Assembly: GCA_015847255.1 (NCBI GenBank) | Contig: JADLZK010011221.1 | Location: forward strand, 496,001-560,000 | Direction of reading: 5' to 3' | Length of the DNA: 64,000 bases | Source: Hyparrhenia diplandra | Lineage: Eukaryota; Streptophyta; Magnoliopsida; Poales; Poaceae | In this document: in pieces, positions 1-11,340 of the stretch | Numbering within the stretch: the first letter of the stretch is position 1 | Layout: every line of letters starts with the position of its first letter | The notes under the pieces: model-generated | The model's database searches: none | Told to the model about the DNA's origin: nothing | Seen by the model: only the letters and a program-made list of their open reading frames with translations | Position numbers and translations under genes: made by a program

Positions 1-1260
1 ATCTCACCGTCAAGCTTGTGAACACACAAGGGCCTGTTTGGATCACCGGAGTAAAGTCCTTTAACATGTTGTTGGATAATTAGTAGGCTCCCACCGCACC
101 ATCCTCGAGCCCAGACCCTAGACCCTCCATGCGCCGCTGCTCACCCCGGGCAAATCGGGCGGGGTGTGCCAAATCTGGCCGTGAGAGGACTAAAGATGTC
201 GGATCCGACAACAAAGGTTGCGGAACGGGAGCGCTGGCCGCCACCATCCCGGCTAGAGAAAATCGCCACCGCCACATCCTCGTCGTTGTTTAGCCTATGG
301 CAGCACACTCCTGGCGCGACAAGGAGCCATGAGGAGGGGGAGGGAGGAGAAGATGGCGGATATGGGAGCGCCGCCACCTATGTAGCCTAGGCGGGCGACA
401 CGGGGGCAGGGGTGGTTATGTCACATTTTGTGCCCCTCAGAGTACTCTAATGGAAAACTAGAAAAAAAAATATTTAGAAGAAAACTAAAAGTGAGTTAGA
501 TGGAGTAGTTAATAAAAAAACTTAAGAATTTCTACGGTACTTAGGAGGAACCATTAAATTGTTTTCAGCCAGTTCCTCCCGTTAAATAAAGTGTAGTTTA
601 GTATTTTGCTAACAACACAGCTTCTCGGCTCCGTATGCCAATTTCACGCATCCAAAATCCACGAACTGCTACTGTGCTACGAGCACGAGGAGGCTTCCCG
701 CAATCCTTCCTTGCGCCTTGCCGCCCGTCTCCTAGATCAAAAGGAACGCTGCCCGTATGGACGTCTCCGTGAGATCCATCTATCCACCCCTTCATCTCTG
801 TGAGATCAGAGTTCACGTACAGCCTCCGTCTACCCGGGGACTACAGACTACTCCATCTTGATTTGTGAGTTCGAGTCCGCGATCGTCAGTCGTTAGGCAT
901 TAGATAGCCAGTGAGGTAATCACTTGGCATTTTATACTATCGTTGGTGACAACAATTAGTTAAAAGGCAAGATCTATCTAGCATTAATGCGTCGGAAGTT
1001 CCTTCTTCTACTACCTTGCACCGTCGTCGTCTCTTTGTTTGCCGCCAGAAGAAGTCCGATAACAAATCTCAAGCGAATCCTACTCGCTGTTGATTTACGT
1101 AAGCTCTTTTTATTTAGAGAAGTAGCTCCTTAGATATTAAAAGACCGTTATACCCTTAAAAATCAGTTCTGGGGCCCATGTAATTTTTTGGTTCGGGTTT
1201 CTTTTATTTTTAGACCTTTAGATTTGACGAAACAGAGGGCTCATATTAATTATTTCTGAG
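1..1260. other. intergenic, no supported gene
   Basis: Short open frames occur on both strands but none shows a recognisable domain or splice structure. The first 400 bases are moderately GC-rich, then the stretch becomes AT-rich. I see no clear transposon end. Confidence 0.5.
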
Positions 1261-1269
1261 CGTAGTAGA

Positions 1270-3520
1270 AACTCACTCTAGGCATTCAAGTACTACCGAA
1301 CCGATCGGTTCGGTTCCTCGGTATCTACCGACCTAATTCGGTTCCAAGAAAACTTCGTTACCGATTGGTTCCAAAAGAAACTCGGCACTGAGGTAGTTTG
1401 GTTTCGGTTCTTTTGGTTTGGTTCCGGTAAATAGTGAAAGAACCGAACAGGTACAACAACATGTAGTATCTAGTTGAACAGCCAATTTTGATAGGAATTT
1501 GACATAATTTCATGGACATATAGTGCCAAATCATACACATATAAAATCACAAATACATAATATAGTTTTCCATAGATCCATAAACAAACATTACTTAGTA
1601 CTCACTTGAGTCACTACTCAAATACAACATATTATTCAAAGTTTCAAACTGAGCACTAGGCGTACAGCAGCCAGCAAGCAACAAGGGACAGGAAGCATTA
1701 AGGAAAAAACAAACACAAGGGTGGGAGCAAGTCCAGCAAGCACATGCATAGCCATCCAACAAACACATGCACAACAGCACACATGTATGCAGCAACTCAC
1801 TTAGAAACATGCCAACAACAAGCATCCCCTTCAGCCTTCACTTGTTCTTGCTGGCTTTGGTGTTGCAAGTTGATTTTGGTTGGGAGCTGATGTTGGTAGA
1901 GGTAACCATCCTGCTTTTGCTACCTTGAATGGATGGCTTGGCAGCATGGCCATCAATAATGGCCAAGTCATTGAACTCTTGTATTAATTCTGAAATATTT
2001 TAAAAAGAGGATGCAATCAAATTTAGCTAACTAACATCGAGATAGAGTAATGAAAACAACAAGCATGGGAAATAAATGACATAGAGATAGAGTTATGAAG
2101 CTATCGCCTTCTTCATATTTAGCTAACTTCTACGTATTTTCTAAAAGATTGATTGGAGTTGCCCTTCTAAGCCAATCTTGAGTACAAACAAGAGCTTCAA
2201 CCATAAATGGAGTGAGTGACTAAAATCTTCCAATACACGCCCACCAGTGCTAAAGGCAGATTCACTAGCAACAGTAGAGATTTGGATCGCGAGCACATCA
2301 CGAGCTAACTTAGACAGTATGGGAAATCTGGAGGCCTGACCCTTCCACCAAGTAAGAATGTCAAAATTTTTGACATCTTCTTCTCACTCTTGACCAAGTG
2401 TCAATCCAATTCAGTCCTGTTGTCCCTATTGCTACAACCAATTCCACTATTCAACTTCATTCTCTTAACAATGTTACTCCTTGCCTTTCTAGGGTTGTCT
2501 CCACCTTGTTTAGATTGGGGCTCATCACTTGTTTGGGTGTTGTCATTACTTGGGTGTGAATACTTGGCCCTGTATTCTTCAAAAAGATCATGCAAGCACT
2601 TTGTAATAGCAGCCCAAACTTTTTGTCCAACACCCTCAAAGCATACATGTCTTCAATTGCAAGTTTTGTATACTAGCCAATCTTGTACCTAGGGTCAAGT
2701 ATAACAGCTACAAAGATCAACAAGTTAATATTTTCCTTCTCCTTCTCCTTCTCCTTCTCCTTGCCCTTGCCCTTGCCCTTACCCTTCTCATTTTGCAAAA
2801 CCAAATTATCATGCCACTGCCCCCAATACTTGTCATACTTCTATTTCATTCTCTTCCCCATGTCTTGTTGGACAAAATCAGCACTACTCGGCCACTCATT
2901 GACCACAACATTGACGTCTAAAATCTCATGGAAGTAAGTGTGAGCGATTACCCTTAAGGACGCTGAAACACGTGTTGGTATCTTGGCAAAATGCTTTAGA
3001 AAATCAGCTAGTTTCCTTGCATTATCCCAATCATGCTCATAAAAACTCTCGGACCTGGAACACCTGACTTAATCTCACTAAGCAATTCAATTGTATAGTA
3101 TGGATCTTCCTCGAGATATCTAGCTAACACCTTTTCATATGTGCATGCAAATGCTAACATTTTATATGTTGAATTCCAACTTGTGCATACAAGGGTCAAG
3201 AATGCCTTGTTGTCCACTTTCTCTAATTGAGCAATCTCTTTAAATTTGGCAATCCTACATGCACCAGCCTTAACTAATCTAATAGCAGAGCTTATACGCT
3301 TGATAGATTGGTCTACTTATTTGAAACCAACTTGCACAATTAAATTAATTATATGTGCAAGCACATCTCATATAAAGATACTTGCCATCTGCTATGCTAG
3401 TTTTTCAACTATTCAATTGTCTTCTCAAATAACTAACACCACTATCATTTGCTTAGTGGATTGGACAAAGTAATAACAAGTGGATGGTTGATAATGCTAG
3501 TGCAAATGATAGTGGTATTA
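1270..3520 (-). mobile_element. decayed hAT-superfamily DNA transposon
   Basis: The body is defined by hAT transposase remains on the minus strand (about 2140-3460). On its 3' side lies a low-complexity stretch at about 1290-1450 with repeated GGTTCGGTT/GGTTCC motifs, which I take as subterminal sequence of the same element. I could not place terminal inverted repeats or an 8-bp target duplication, so the outer limits are approximate. No intact open frame remains, so the element is immobile by itself. Confidence 0.6.
2140..3460 (-). pseudogene. hAT transposase (RICESLEEPER-like) pseudogene
   Basis: Reading the minus strand from high to low coordinates gives the family blocks in order. An AHIINLIVQVGFK-like stretch (about 3310-3350) comes first, then TSWNSTYKML (about 3166-3195, the RWNSTY block), then INLLIFVAVILDPRYK (about 2690-2735). 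Last is the C-terminal dimerisation domain, with WWKG, FPILSKLARDVLAIQ and STVASESAFSTGG (about 2240-2370), ending near a CTQDWLR motif at about 2150. Stops and frame changes interrupt it several times. A CTCCTT/GCCCTT microsatellite at about 2730-2795 lies inside and encodes a Lys-rich linker. These blocks are established hallmarks of plant hAT transposases. The protein is clearly broken. Confidence 0.8.
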
Positions 3521-3700
3521 GCCCTCTAGGGTTTCATATTCGGCTTCTAGGATTTCATATTCGCCGTCTCCCTCTCGGGTCCTATATTTGTTCTCGGGCT
3601 CTCATATTCGTCTTCGAGTCTTCCTCTCCAGTCCTATACTCTTCCTCTTGGGTCCGATATTCTTACTCTAGGATCCTATATCTAAATTGAACAATTCCTT
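3430..3700 (+). repeat. inverted hAT motif and degenerate short repeats
   Basis: A 15-base stretch at about 3438-3452 recurs inverted at about 3507-3521. The plus-strand copy sits in an open frame starting at 3484 that reads VDNASANDSG, the hAT motif that should lie on the minus strand. From 3530 to 3690 loosely repeated units of the type CCTATATTCGTCTTCGGGT follow. This looks like an inversion breakpoint in the hAT element followed by an imperfect minisatellite. Confidence 0.5.
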
Positions 3701-4910
3701 TCTCTCTTTCGGGATTGATTCCTACTCACTCTAGCTTGCTTCAATGAAAGCTAGGGCTAAGGGTAATTAGAATAAGGATTAAAATTTGAACACAACGACA
3801 AGAAGAAATGAGTGAACAAAATTTTAGTATATCATAAATGAATTCACGAGGCCCTTACATAGAAGTTAATGCTTCTTATTTATAGTCCTCATCAATAGTC
3901 ATGGTTCAATTACAATTGAGAACCTTGAATATTCTAGAATATTCTACATTTCCTTGTGGACCCTGTAAGGGCACAACGTCTTCTACTCTTAGTTAACGCC
4001 TTAGCTTTTGGGCTCGACACTGGCCCATTAGGGGCCTAGCCGCCAAAAGAGTTCCTTTTGCACCATCTTCCTCAGTGCACTAACCTCCGCTCGGCTCCGG
4101 TTCTTCTTCCTCCGATGTGTCTTCGAACGTAGATAACATCGCCGCCGCCCGATCCTTGGGCCTTTTGTCTAGACCTCTGCGAGATTTTTTTACGGTCGGA
4201 GAAGCGATCGGCGGAGGTTTGGGCGGAGATACTCCATCCATATTGGGAAAGGAAGACATTTTGGATAAGGTTTGGGTCAAACATTGGGAATATAAATCAT
4301 GAATAAGTTTTAAGTCGTTGAGTTTGGAAATGTGAAAATGATATCAATAGATTTGTCTTGAAAATTATTTTCATAAAAATATACATATATAACTTTTCAA
4401 TAAATATTTTTATAGAAAAGACAAGTAAAATTTGTTTTTTTGAAGGCGTGTCATTTGTCCTAAACGTCTTTCTTTTCGAAGTATCTTCTCTACTCCTAAC
4501 GAAGGTTCCGTCTTCGTTCTCGCAAGGGAAAACTCGACATATGTTCATTGCCTAAGATTTTCGAGATGACCTTTTTTTTCCTCCGCTCACTACTCTTTGG
4601 GACCATGTCCCAAGCAAATTACAATTGTATTAAAAAAAGTCACTCACCACATTTCAATTAACTGAATCAAACTTCAAGTAAACATAAGTAAAGAAAGGAA
4701 CATTCCAAAAAAATCTTCTTCCTTCAAATCGTCCTCAGAATCATGAATTGATCCAGATTTTTGAACTTTCAATTACTTTCACCCTCTTGACCATCTCTAA
4801 CCAAATCTATTTGAACAGAACAAAAATACTATCCCTTAATCAAACATTAATTTAATTATCAGAAAAATTACAACATTCAAATAGTAGCAATGATGTAGAA
4901 GAGCAAAGTG
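3700..4910. other. intergenic, AT-rich
   Basis: No gene supported. A 60-70 codon minus-strand frame at 4072-4284 encodes a Pro/Lys/Glu-rich peptide. It lies on the same strand as the hAT remnant and could be a lost upstream exon, but nothing confirms this. Confidence 0.4.
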
Positions 4911-4911
4911 A

Positions 4912-5181
4912 TTAGATTGAGAGAGATGCCGTTGGAGGTGAGCGAGAATCGAATGAGGACGAGGCGACGGGGATGAGCGCATTGAGCATCCGGATGAAGG
5001 AGATGGTGAGGTAGATGTAGCCGGAGACGGAGATCCAGTGCGAGAGGGAGTAGAGCGCGCCCGATGAGGATGGCGTAAGAAAAGTAGAACTATGACAACA
5101 TGACGGGGAGGAAGCGAGTTCGACGACACGGAGGATGAGGACGAGCGCGATGGCTAGAGGGAGGAGAAGAAGGCGACACAA
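4912..5181 (-). pseudogene. possible sugar-phosphate/phosphate translocator fragment
   Basis: The minus-strand frame contains SVSGYIYLTISFIRMLNALI, which resembles the membrane block GNTAYLYISVAFIQMLKALM of plant triose-phosphate/phosphate translocator-like proteins (DMT superfamily). Only about 30 residues match. No upstream or downstream part of the protein was found in any nearby frame, so this would be an isolated gene scrap, perhaps moved by a transposon. The match is from memory and short; chance similarity of hydrophobic sequence is the main alternative. Confidence 0.3.
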
Positions 5182-6097
5182 CTACAACCACCGATGCATA
5201 CAATGGAATCCTCAAAATCTAGAGCAAAATGATGAACGAAAAAACCCAATTCCACCTAAAAATCCATATTCCTTCCATGGAGCCGAACGACAGGCGCGCA
5301 AGCTGAGCAAGAAAAGAGAGAAGAAATCTCACCACGAGAGACGAAACACGCGCGGAGGAGGAAGCGAATGCCGCGATGACATCGAATTGTTCGAGAGGCC
5401 CGTTCGAGGGCAACCGACGCACGGCCTTGGCGAACGGGCGGCGGGGGGCGCTTGGCGAGCAAGACAAGAGAGAAGAAATCTAACCACGGAGATGGAACAC
5501 GCGAGCGGAGGAAGGCGAATGCCGCCCGCCGAGCTCGATAAGTTCCCAAGTGCAATCGATGCGGCTTGAAGGCAAAACAAGACTCTTCAAACAACCGCTC
5601 TATTTCCGTCGCCGTGTGGAAGAAAAAGGTCATCGAAGGAGTTATTGGGCCCCCGAATTATTGGGCTTAAAAAGAAAAAGAGAAAGAAAAGCCCAATACA
5701 CGACTGAACCAAGAATGAGAGGGAAGAAGCAAGCCTACGACACTTGGGCCGCACAAGAAAAAAAATAAGAAGGAAGCCCGAGATCGGTTGGGCCAACAGT
5801 TAACAAAAAGAGAAAGGAAGCGCGGACGCGCGAGATAAAAAAAATGAAAGCAAGCACGCGATCGACCGCTATGAAGAAAACGCGTGTGGTCGACCTCAAA
5901 ACTGGAATTGGGCACTTCTTCTCTAGATAACGGTGAAAAACCACACCAACAGCCGCCCGATGAGCCACGTCCATATGCCATGGCATGCGGGATCAGTTCG
6001 CGGCGTGCGGCGCCGTCGTAGCTGCTCACGTCGTCGTGCTCGTGACGCGGCCGACAACGCATACCGGCGGCGAGCTTGATATCGTCCCGGTTGCTCG
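5182..6097. other. intergenic, mixed composition
   Basis: Long overlapping frames occur on both strands (for example 5135-5569 plus, 5256-5633 minus), but they are compositionally biased (Arg/Lys/Glu-rich against Ser/Phe-rich) and mirror each other. That is typical of purine-rich non-coding DNA. No gene supported. Confidence 0.45.
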
Positions 6098-6100
6098 ACG

Positions 6101-8507
6101 CACTACCTGGAATCTCGCAAGTTTCCCAGGGTTTTTTTTTCTTTCCCTACGGTTTTTAAAAACCCAGGGATAGTTATGTTTCCCTAGAGTTGGTGTGTAA
6201 GACCCTAGGGAAACTTGGATTTCCCTACGAATCTTGCCATCGCCGGGAGAGTCCAGAGAAGGAAACACAGGCCCGAGCCAAGTTGGCACCAGTGGGTCCT
6301 CTGTCCCCAGAAACTTTCCCCACCCACGGTCACAATTCTTTTTCCCGTCCTTCATCTCCACGCCGCCGTTCACCCCAACCTGCTCCATGCGCGCTCCAGC
6401 CAGAGGACTCCGCCACCGGACTCCGCCAGCAGGATACGTCATCGGGCGCCGCCGGAGGCCAGCACCGGCATGGCCGCCCGTCCTGACAGCGCCTCCAAAT
6501 CCCGCTGCCCTGAGGTTCGTGGCCGGAGGCCGCATCGGCGCATCCCCGCCCCAGGCCGAGCTCCTCGCTGCCCAAGGCCGGTGTCTCCGTAGCCCACCGC
6601 CGGCCAGCAAGAGGGATCCCGCCGCCATCCTCATCGAGGTGTGTCACCGCCGCATCCCCTTCCTCTCATCCCTTCCCTGCGTGCTAGGGTTTGGGTTATT
6701 TTTCTAGCTAAGTTTTCATTCAGTCAGATCCACCATCTCTTCCCCAGCAGGATTCAAGATCTGGCGAACGGGAGGCCTATGCGGCTGCTTCGGGAGGGCA
6801 CCGCCGTGCTGCTGTGCTGCGGCGTGCCAAATCGAGCAGGGGCAAGGGCGGCCAACCGGCGGCGAGCGGGAGGCCTGGTGGCTGCTGCGGGAGGGCACCG
6901 GCCGGCGGCAGCTGCTGCGGGCGAGTGCCGGCTGCTGCGGTGCGCCAGCGAGCGCTCAGTTAATCTGCTTGCTTTCCCAGCGCCGAGCACCTCCTGTCGT
7001 GTCTGTTCTTGTGTGTGCAGGTCGTGTCTGTTCTTGTGTGTGCAGGTCGTGTCTTGATCAGTTCATCCGCTCGGTCAGATCAGCACCCGGTGCTCACCAA
7101 CATCCAGGAGCTGCATGTCCGTGGGAATCCCGATCCTGACTGCTGCTTAGCAGCAGTTTGCAACTCATTCACTCTGCATCTTTCTCAAGGTAACAGGCAG
7201 GTACAGCATCGTAATCGGCAAGGTAAAGCAGCTCAAGTTCAATACGTAACTTCATTCATGAATTAGTACTTTTAGAATAGTGCTATTATTTATATTGCTC
7301 ATTGCTCATTGGTGATGATTTGATAGTGCTAGAGTATTTGTTGAAGGACTAAAGGTGTCAAGTGTTGATTTGTCCAGATCTGGTTAATTTGTCAAGTGTT
7401 CAACATTTCATTCATATGAAAATTGATAATATATATACATTGCTTCAATCTTAATTATTAATTAAATTTTCTGCTCTGAATCTCTGATCGTTGTATGTCA
7501 ACAGATTTATAGTTTGTGGCATGTCAAAAATTTTCTGCTCTAAAAATGTGGGTGGAATTTGGTGGATGTATATTACAATGCAAGAATCCTTTCGTAGCTC
7601 TGTCATAAAACAACTCATTGATTTAGTGGAGGTAGAAAACTAAAATATATGTCTAATAGATGCCACCTGCTCTGTACTATTTTCTCTATCTAAATTTATA
7701 TGTCCAATATCCAAGTTGCTCCACAGAAGATATCTCTATGCAATAAGTGTTGGAATTTACTGGTCACTTTCCTTGTTTAATATTGCACATGTGTCATTTT
7801 CAGGGAGACAAGTACAAAGACCAGGAACTTGATGCAATGTTTTTCTTGAAGGAGTTTCGGTTGTCTGCAAATTTGTATGGACAGGATTTACTACAAAGTC
7901 TACAATAGAGTGTTGTGCTTGTGTTTGGATTTTGGTGTAAACTTGTAAATTATTGTGGATATGTCATTATCAGTTGTTATTGCTTGTTTCTCATTTGATT
8001 TGTAGTCGTGAGCACCAAATGTAGTAGCAGGACTTGCTAGCTAAGTATGATGACATGGCTGTATTATGACGATATTATAATTTCTATGTTTGAATGTATG
8101 GATTTATATGGTTATTGGATGAAATGAGTACTTGATTACGTGTTCATGTGTGAATTTGAATTAAAATAATTTTTGTAGCTGAATTTGAATACGAAATGAC
8201 ATTTGAATTAAAAAAATCTGGTTGCTCTTTCCCTAGAGTTTAAATTCCTAGGGATTCCTAAGGAATCTACCTGTCCACGTAGGATGAAGAGTTAGCATGT
8301 GAGACAGTTTCCCTGGGGGGGCTGTGTACCCTAGGGAAAGACCTTTCCCTACGGTTTCGCACCAAAACCCAGGGAAAGTTTCTCTTTCCCGTCGAATCTG
8401 CACCTAGGGGCCTTTCCCTTTTCAACCACCCTAGGGAAACTGTTTCCCCTAGGGTTTTTTTTCCCTGGGAATACGAACCCTAGGGAAACTTGCAGATTCT
8501 AGTAGTG
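6101..8507. mobile_element. non-autonomous CACTA (En/Spm) transposon, complete
   Basis: The left end begins CACTACCTGGAATCTCGCAA and the inverse of the right end begins CACTACTAGAATCTGCAAG; both continue into GTTTCCC. The element is flanked by the 3-bp direct repeat ACG (6098-6100 and 8508-8510), the target duplication size of CACTA elements. Both subterminal regions (6120-6230 and 8220-8500) are packed with short direct and inverted motifs of the type TTTCCCTAGGGT, the usual transposase-binding arrays. At 2407 bp with no transposase domain it must depend on an autonomous partner. The interior (about 6240-7060) is GC-rich and may be captured host sequence; the rest is AT-rich. Confidence 0.88.
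6997..7050 (+). repeat. 25-bp tandem repeat, two copies, inside CACTA
   Basis: The unit begins TCGTGTCTGTTCTTGTGTGT and ends GCAGG. It is repeated exactly (6997-7021 and 7022-7046), with a third partial copy. Each unit ends in a TGTGTGCAG that looks like a splice acceptor. Confidence 0.8.
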
Positions 8508-8527
8508 ACGTGCGTGCCTGACCGAGA

Positions 8528-8533
8528 CACGTG
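8528..8533 (+). promoter_or_regulatory. G-box CACGTG upstream of amylase 1
   Basis: A perfect palindromic G-box lies 131 bp before the TATA box and only 20 bp from the CACTA insertion end. G-boxes co-occur with TATCCA motifs in sugar-response regions of cereal amylase genes. The functional link here is inferred from that arrangement. Confidence 0.5.
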
Positions 8534-8606
8534 CCGGCTAACGTTCATCTCTGTCTTAAATGTACGTCGATCGGTAGTAGATCAACATGGCCACAGGTCT
8601 CAAGTA

Positions 8607-8644
8607 TATCCAAACATTTGGACCACTGATCTCAAGTATATCCA
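8607..8644 (+). promoter_or_regulatory. two TATCCA elements, amylase 1
   Basis: TATCCA occurs at 8607-8612 and 8639-8644, each inside a repeated CTCAAGTATATCCA context 32 bp apart. TATCCA is the MYBS-binding amylase box needed for sugar-starvation and hormone response in cereal alpha-amylase genes. I see no TAACAAA gibberellin-response box next to it, which favours sugar control. Confidence 0.6.
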
Positions 8645-8658
8645 CATTGTGTTGCCCC

Positions 8659-8666
8659 TATAAATA
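8659..8666 (+). promoter_or_regulatory. TATA box, amylase 1
   Basis: TATAAATA, about 126 bp before the chosen start codon. It puts transcription start near 8690, after the in-frame ATG codons at 8587 and 8671, so those are not used. Confidence 0.6.
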
Positions 8667-8784
8667 CAACATGGCCACGGGCTTTGCAGCTCACTTCACT
8701 TCCAACTTGCATCTCGTACTACACGTCGTCCAAAACCTGCAGAAGAACACGCAGCTGACTCAAAAAGACACGAGCCTCGCCGGC

Positions 8785-10270
8785 ATGGGCCGCATGGCGA
8801 AACACCTAGCCGGCCTGCTCGGGCTCCTAGCTGTCGCGGCGCTGTCGTGCTTGCTTGGCTCCAACACGGCACGAGCCCAGATCCTGTTCCAGGTATGTAC
8901 GTGCGTGATCGAGTCGAGAACGTCTTTTTCCATGCATTCTTGCTGACAGATACGACGTACGCAGGGGTTCAACTGGGAGTCGTGCAAGAAGCAAGACGGC
9001 TGGTACAAGTTTCTCCAGTCACGGGTGGACGACATCGCCAATGCCGGCGCCACGCACGTCTGGCTGCCGCCGCCATCGCACTCCGTGTCGCCACAAGGCT
9101 ACATGCCGGGACGGCTCTACGACCTGAACGCGTCGAGGTACGGCACAGAGGCGGAGCTGCGGTCGCTGATCGCCGCGTTCCGGGGCAAGGGCGTCGAGGC
9201 CGTGGCGGACATCGTCATCAACCACCGGTGCGCCGACAAGAAGGACAGCCGCGGCGTGTACTGCATCTTCGAGGGCGGCGGGGCCGGGCCCGGGCGGCTC
9301 AACTGGGACGCCGACATGATCTGCAGCGACGACACGGAGTTCTCCAACGGGCGCGGCAACCGCGACACGGGCAAGGACTTCGGCGCCGCGCCGGACATCG
9401 ACCACCTCAACCCGCGCGTGCAGCGGGAGCTCTCGGACTGGCTGGACTGGCTCAGCGCCGACGTCGGCTTCACCGGCGGCTGGCGCCTCGACTTCGCCAA
9501 GGGGTACTCCGCCGCCGTCGCTAAGGCGTACGTGGACAGAAGCCAGCCGAGCTTCGTGGTCGCGGAGATATGGAGCTCCCTCAGCTACGACGGCGACGGC
9601 AAGCCCAAGCACAACCAGGATGGGGACCGGCAGGAGCTGGTGGACTGGGTGAGCGCCGTGGGTGGACCCGCCGCCGCGTTCGACTTCACCACCAAGGGCG
9701 TGCTGCAGGCGGCCGTGCAAGGGGAGCTGTGGCGAATGCGCGACGCCAACGGCAAGGCGCCCGGCATGATCGGCTGGCTGCCTGAGAAGGCCGTCACGTT
9801 CGTCGACAACCACGACACGGGCTCGACGCAGAAGTCGTGGCCGTTCCCGTCCGACAAGGTCATGCAGGGCTACGCCTACATCCTCACCCACCCAGGGATC
9901 CCATCCATCGTGAGTACCACGACCAGCATTGTTAGCATTTCGTCGATCGCTAGGTAGCTAACCGTATGTGCTCGATCGATGGATGCAGTTCTACGATCAC
10001 GTGTTCGACTGGAACCTAAAGCAGGAGATCAGCACGCTGGCGGCGATCAGGAAGAGAAACGGGATCCGTCCGGGGAGCAAGCTAAGCATCGTAAAAGCAG
10101 AAGGTGATGTCTACGTCGCCACCATTGACGACAATGTTATCACCAAGATCGGGCCGAGGTACGACGTCGGCAGCCTGATCCCGTCGGGTTTCAGTGTCGC
10201 TGCGCACGGCGACGGCTACTGCGTTTGGGAGAAGAGCGGCCCCCGAGTCGCGGCCGGACGCTACCACTAA
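8785..10270 (+). CDS. alpha-amylase, secreted (gene 1, intact)
   Basis: This gene encodes an endo-1,4-alpha-glucanase (GH13) that hydrolyses starch and is exported by a signal peptide (about residues 1-30, ending near NTARA before QILFQGFNW). Exons are 8785-8892, 8965-9909 and 9989-10270, all with GT-AG introns, giving 444 residues, normal for cereal amylases. The four GH13 regions are visible: VADIVINH, GWRLDFAKGY (nucleophile Asp), VVAEIW (acid/base Glu) and FVDNHDTGS (Asp). The C-terminal beta-sheet domain ends CVWEKSGPRVAAGRYH. ATG 8785 was chosen because it lies downstream of the expected transcription start; 8794 is an alternative. The gene lacks the intron that gene 2 has after SPQ. 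One residue is odd: GFTGGWR replaces the usual GFDGWR just before the catalytic strand. Similarity and promoter motifs suggest the cereal Amy3 subfamily. Confidence 0.93.
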
Positions 10271-10376
10271 AGACATCAAGCGGGTTTAGCTAGCTATAGG
10301 CCAGTTTGCATGCGGTGATCACACGAGTCCGCTCCTCGTGAACACCCGAATGTCGGCATACGGCAGGTTACTGTGT

Positions 10377-11340
10377 GTAACGCCCGACCGGGATGACGGC
10401 TAAGATCCACTCTACACGTTGAATGGACCACACCGCTAATTAACTCTCTTGCGCTTTCGTCCTCGCCGCGCCAAAAGGATCGATCCGAGTTAATAGCCTC
10501 GGGTGCCTGGGCTTTTAAGCTAGTCTACCTCTTCTTGAATTTCCAATGTGGTACTAAAGTTTAGTTGCTCCAATTCCCGACTGCTGAACTTGAATTTGGT
10601 GCGGCCCAACTTGGCCCATGGGCGGGTCTCACATCCACCCACCCTCAAGGACTCGGCGTCCTCGTCGAACCAAATTTTTACCCATACGGGACAAATGTCT
10701 AGGATCAACTCTCTTGGAGTGCGGCCCAACTTGGCCCATGGGCGGGTCTCACATCCACCCACCCTCAAGGACTCGACGTCCTCGTCGAACCAGCTTACCC
10801 ATACGGGACAAATGTCTAGGATCAACTCTCTTGGGTCTGGCCCAACTTGGCCCATGGGCCGGGTCTCACATCCACCCACCCTCAAGGACTCGACGTCCTC
10901 GTCGAACCGGCTTACCCATACGGGACAAATGTCTAGGATCAACTCTCTTGGCTCACGTACGCATTACCAGCTCCTCGGTCTATTTGCCATGCCCTCTACG
11001 GAGCCATGCGCAACTTTTCCGAGCTCCCGATCCATACGTCCGTGAAACCGCGAGAGTTGGCTCTGAATACCATTTGTAACGCCCCGACCGGGATGACGGC
11101 TAAGATCCACTCTACACGTTGAATGGACCACACCTGCTAATTAACTCTCTTTGCGCTTTCGTCGCCGCCGCGCAAAAGGATCGATCCGGAGTTAATAGCC
11201 TCCCGGGCCTGGGCTTTTAAGCTAGTCTACCTCTTCTTGAATTTCCAATGTGGTACTAAAGTTTAGTTGCTCCAATTCCCGCACTGCTACAGTAACGCGA
11301 ATTTGGTCTGGCCCAACTTGGCCCATGGGCCGGGTCTCAC
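10377..11340 (+). repeat. compound repeat: flanking direct copies with three tandem units inside
   Basis: A block of about 245 bp starting GTAACGCC(C)CGACCGGGATG occurs at 10377-10618 and again at 11076-11340. Between them are three tandem units of 116-120 bp (about 10599-10718, 10719-10834, 10835-10951), each containing GGCCCAACTTGGCCCATGGG, CAAGGACTCGACGTCCTCGT and GGGACAAATGTCTAGGATCA. An open frame runs through the units only because they repeat. It begins about 107 bp after the amylase 1 stop. I do not recognise the element class; a fragment of a larger retroelement is possible. Confidence 0.75.

Noticed and set aside
6026..6634. 202-codon minus-strand frame at the CACTA left end
   Set aside because: It crosses the transposon boundary at 6101 and shows no domain.
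8587..8784. 66-codon N-terminal extension of amylase 1
   Set aside because: It is in frame but spans the TATCCA motifs and TATA box, so it lies upstream of the expected transcription start.
10548..11079. Frames of about 150-165 codons in the 10.4-kb repeat
   Set aside because: They are open only because the same 117-bp unit repeats; there is no protein-like variation or family match.
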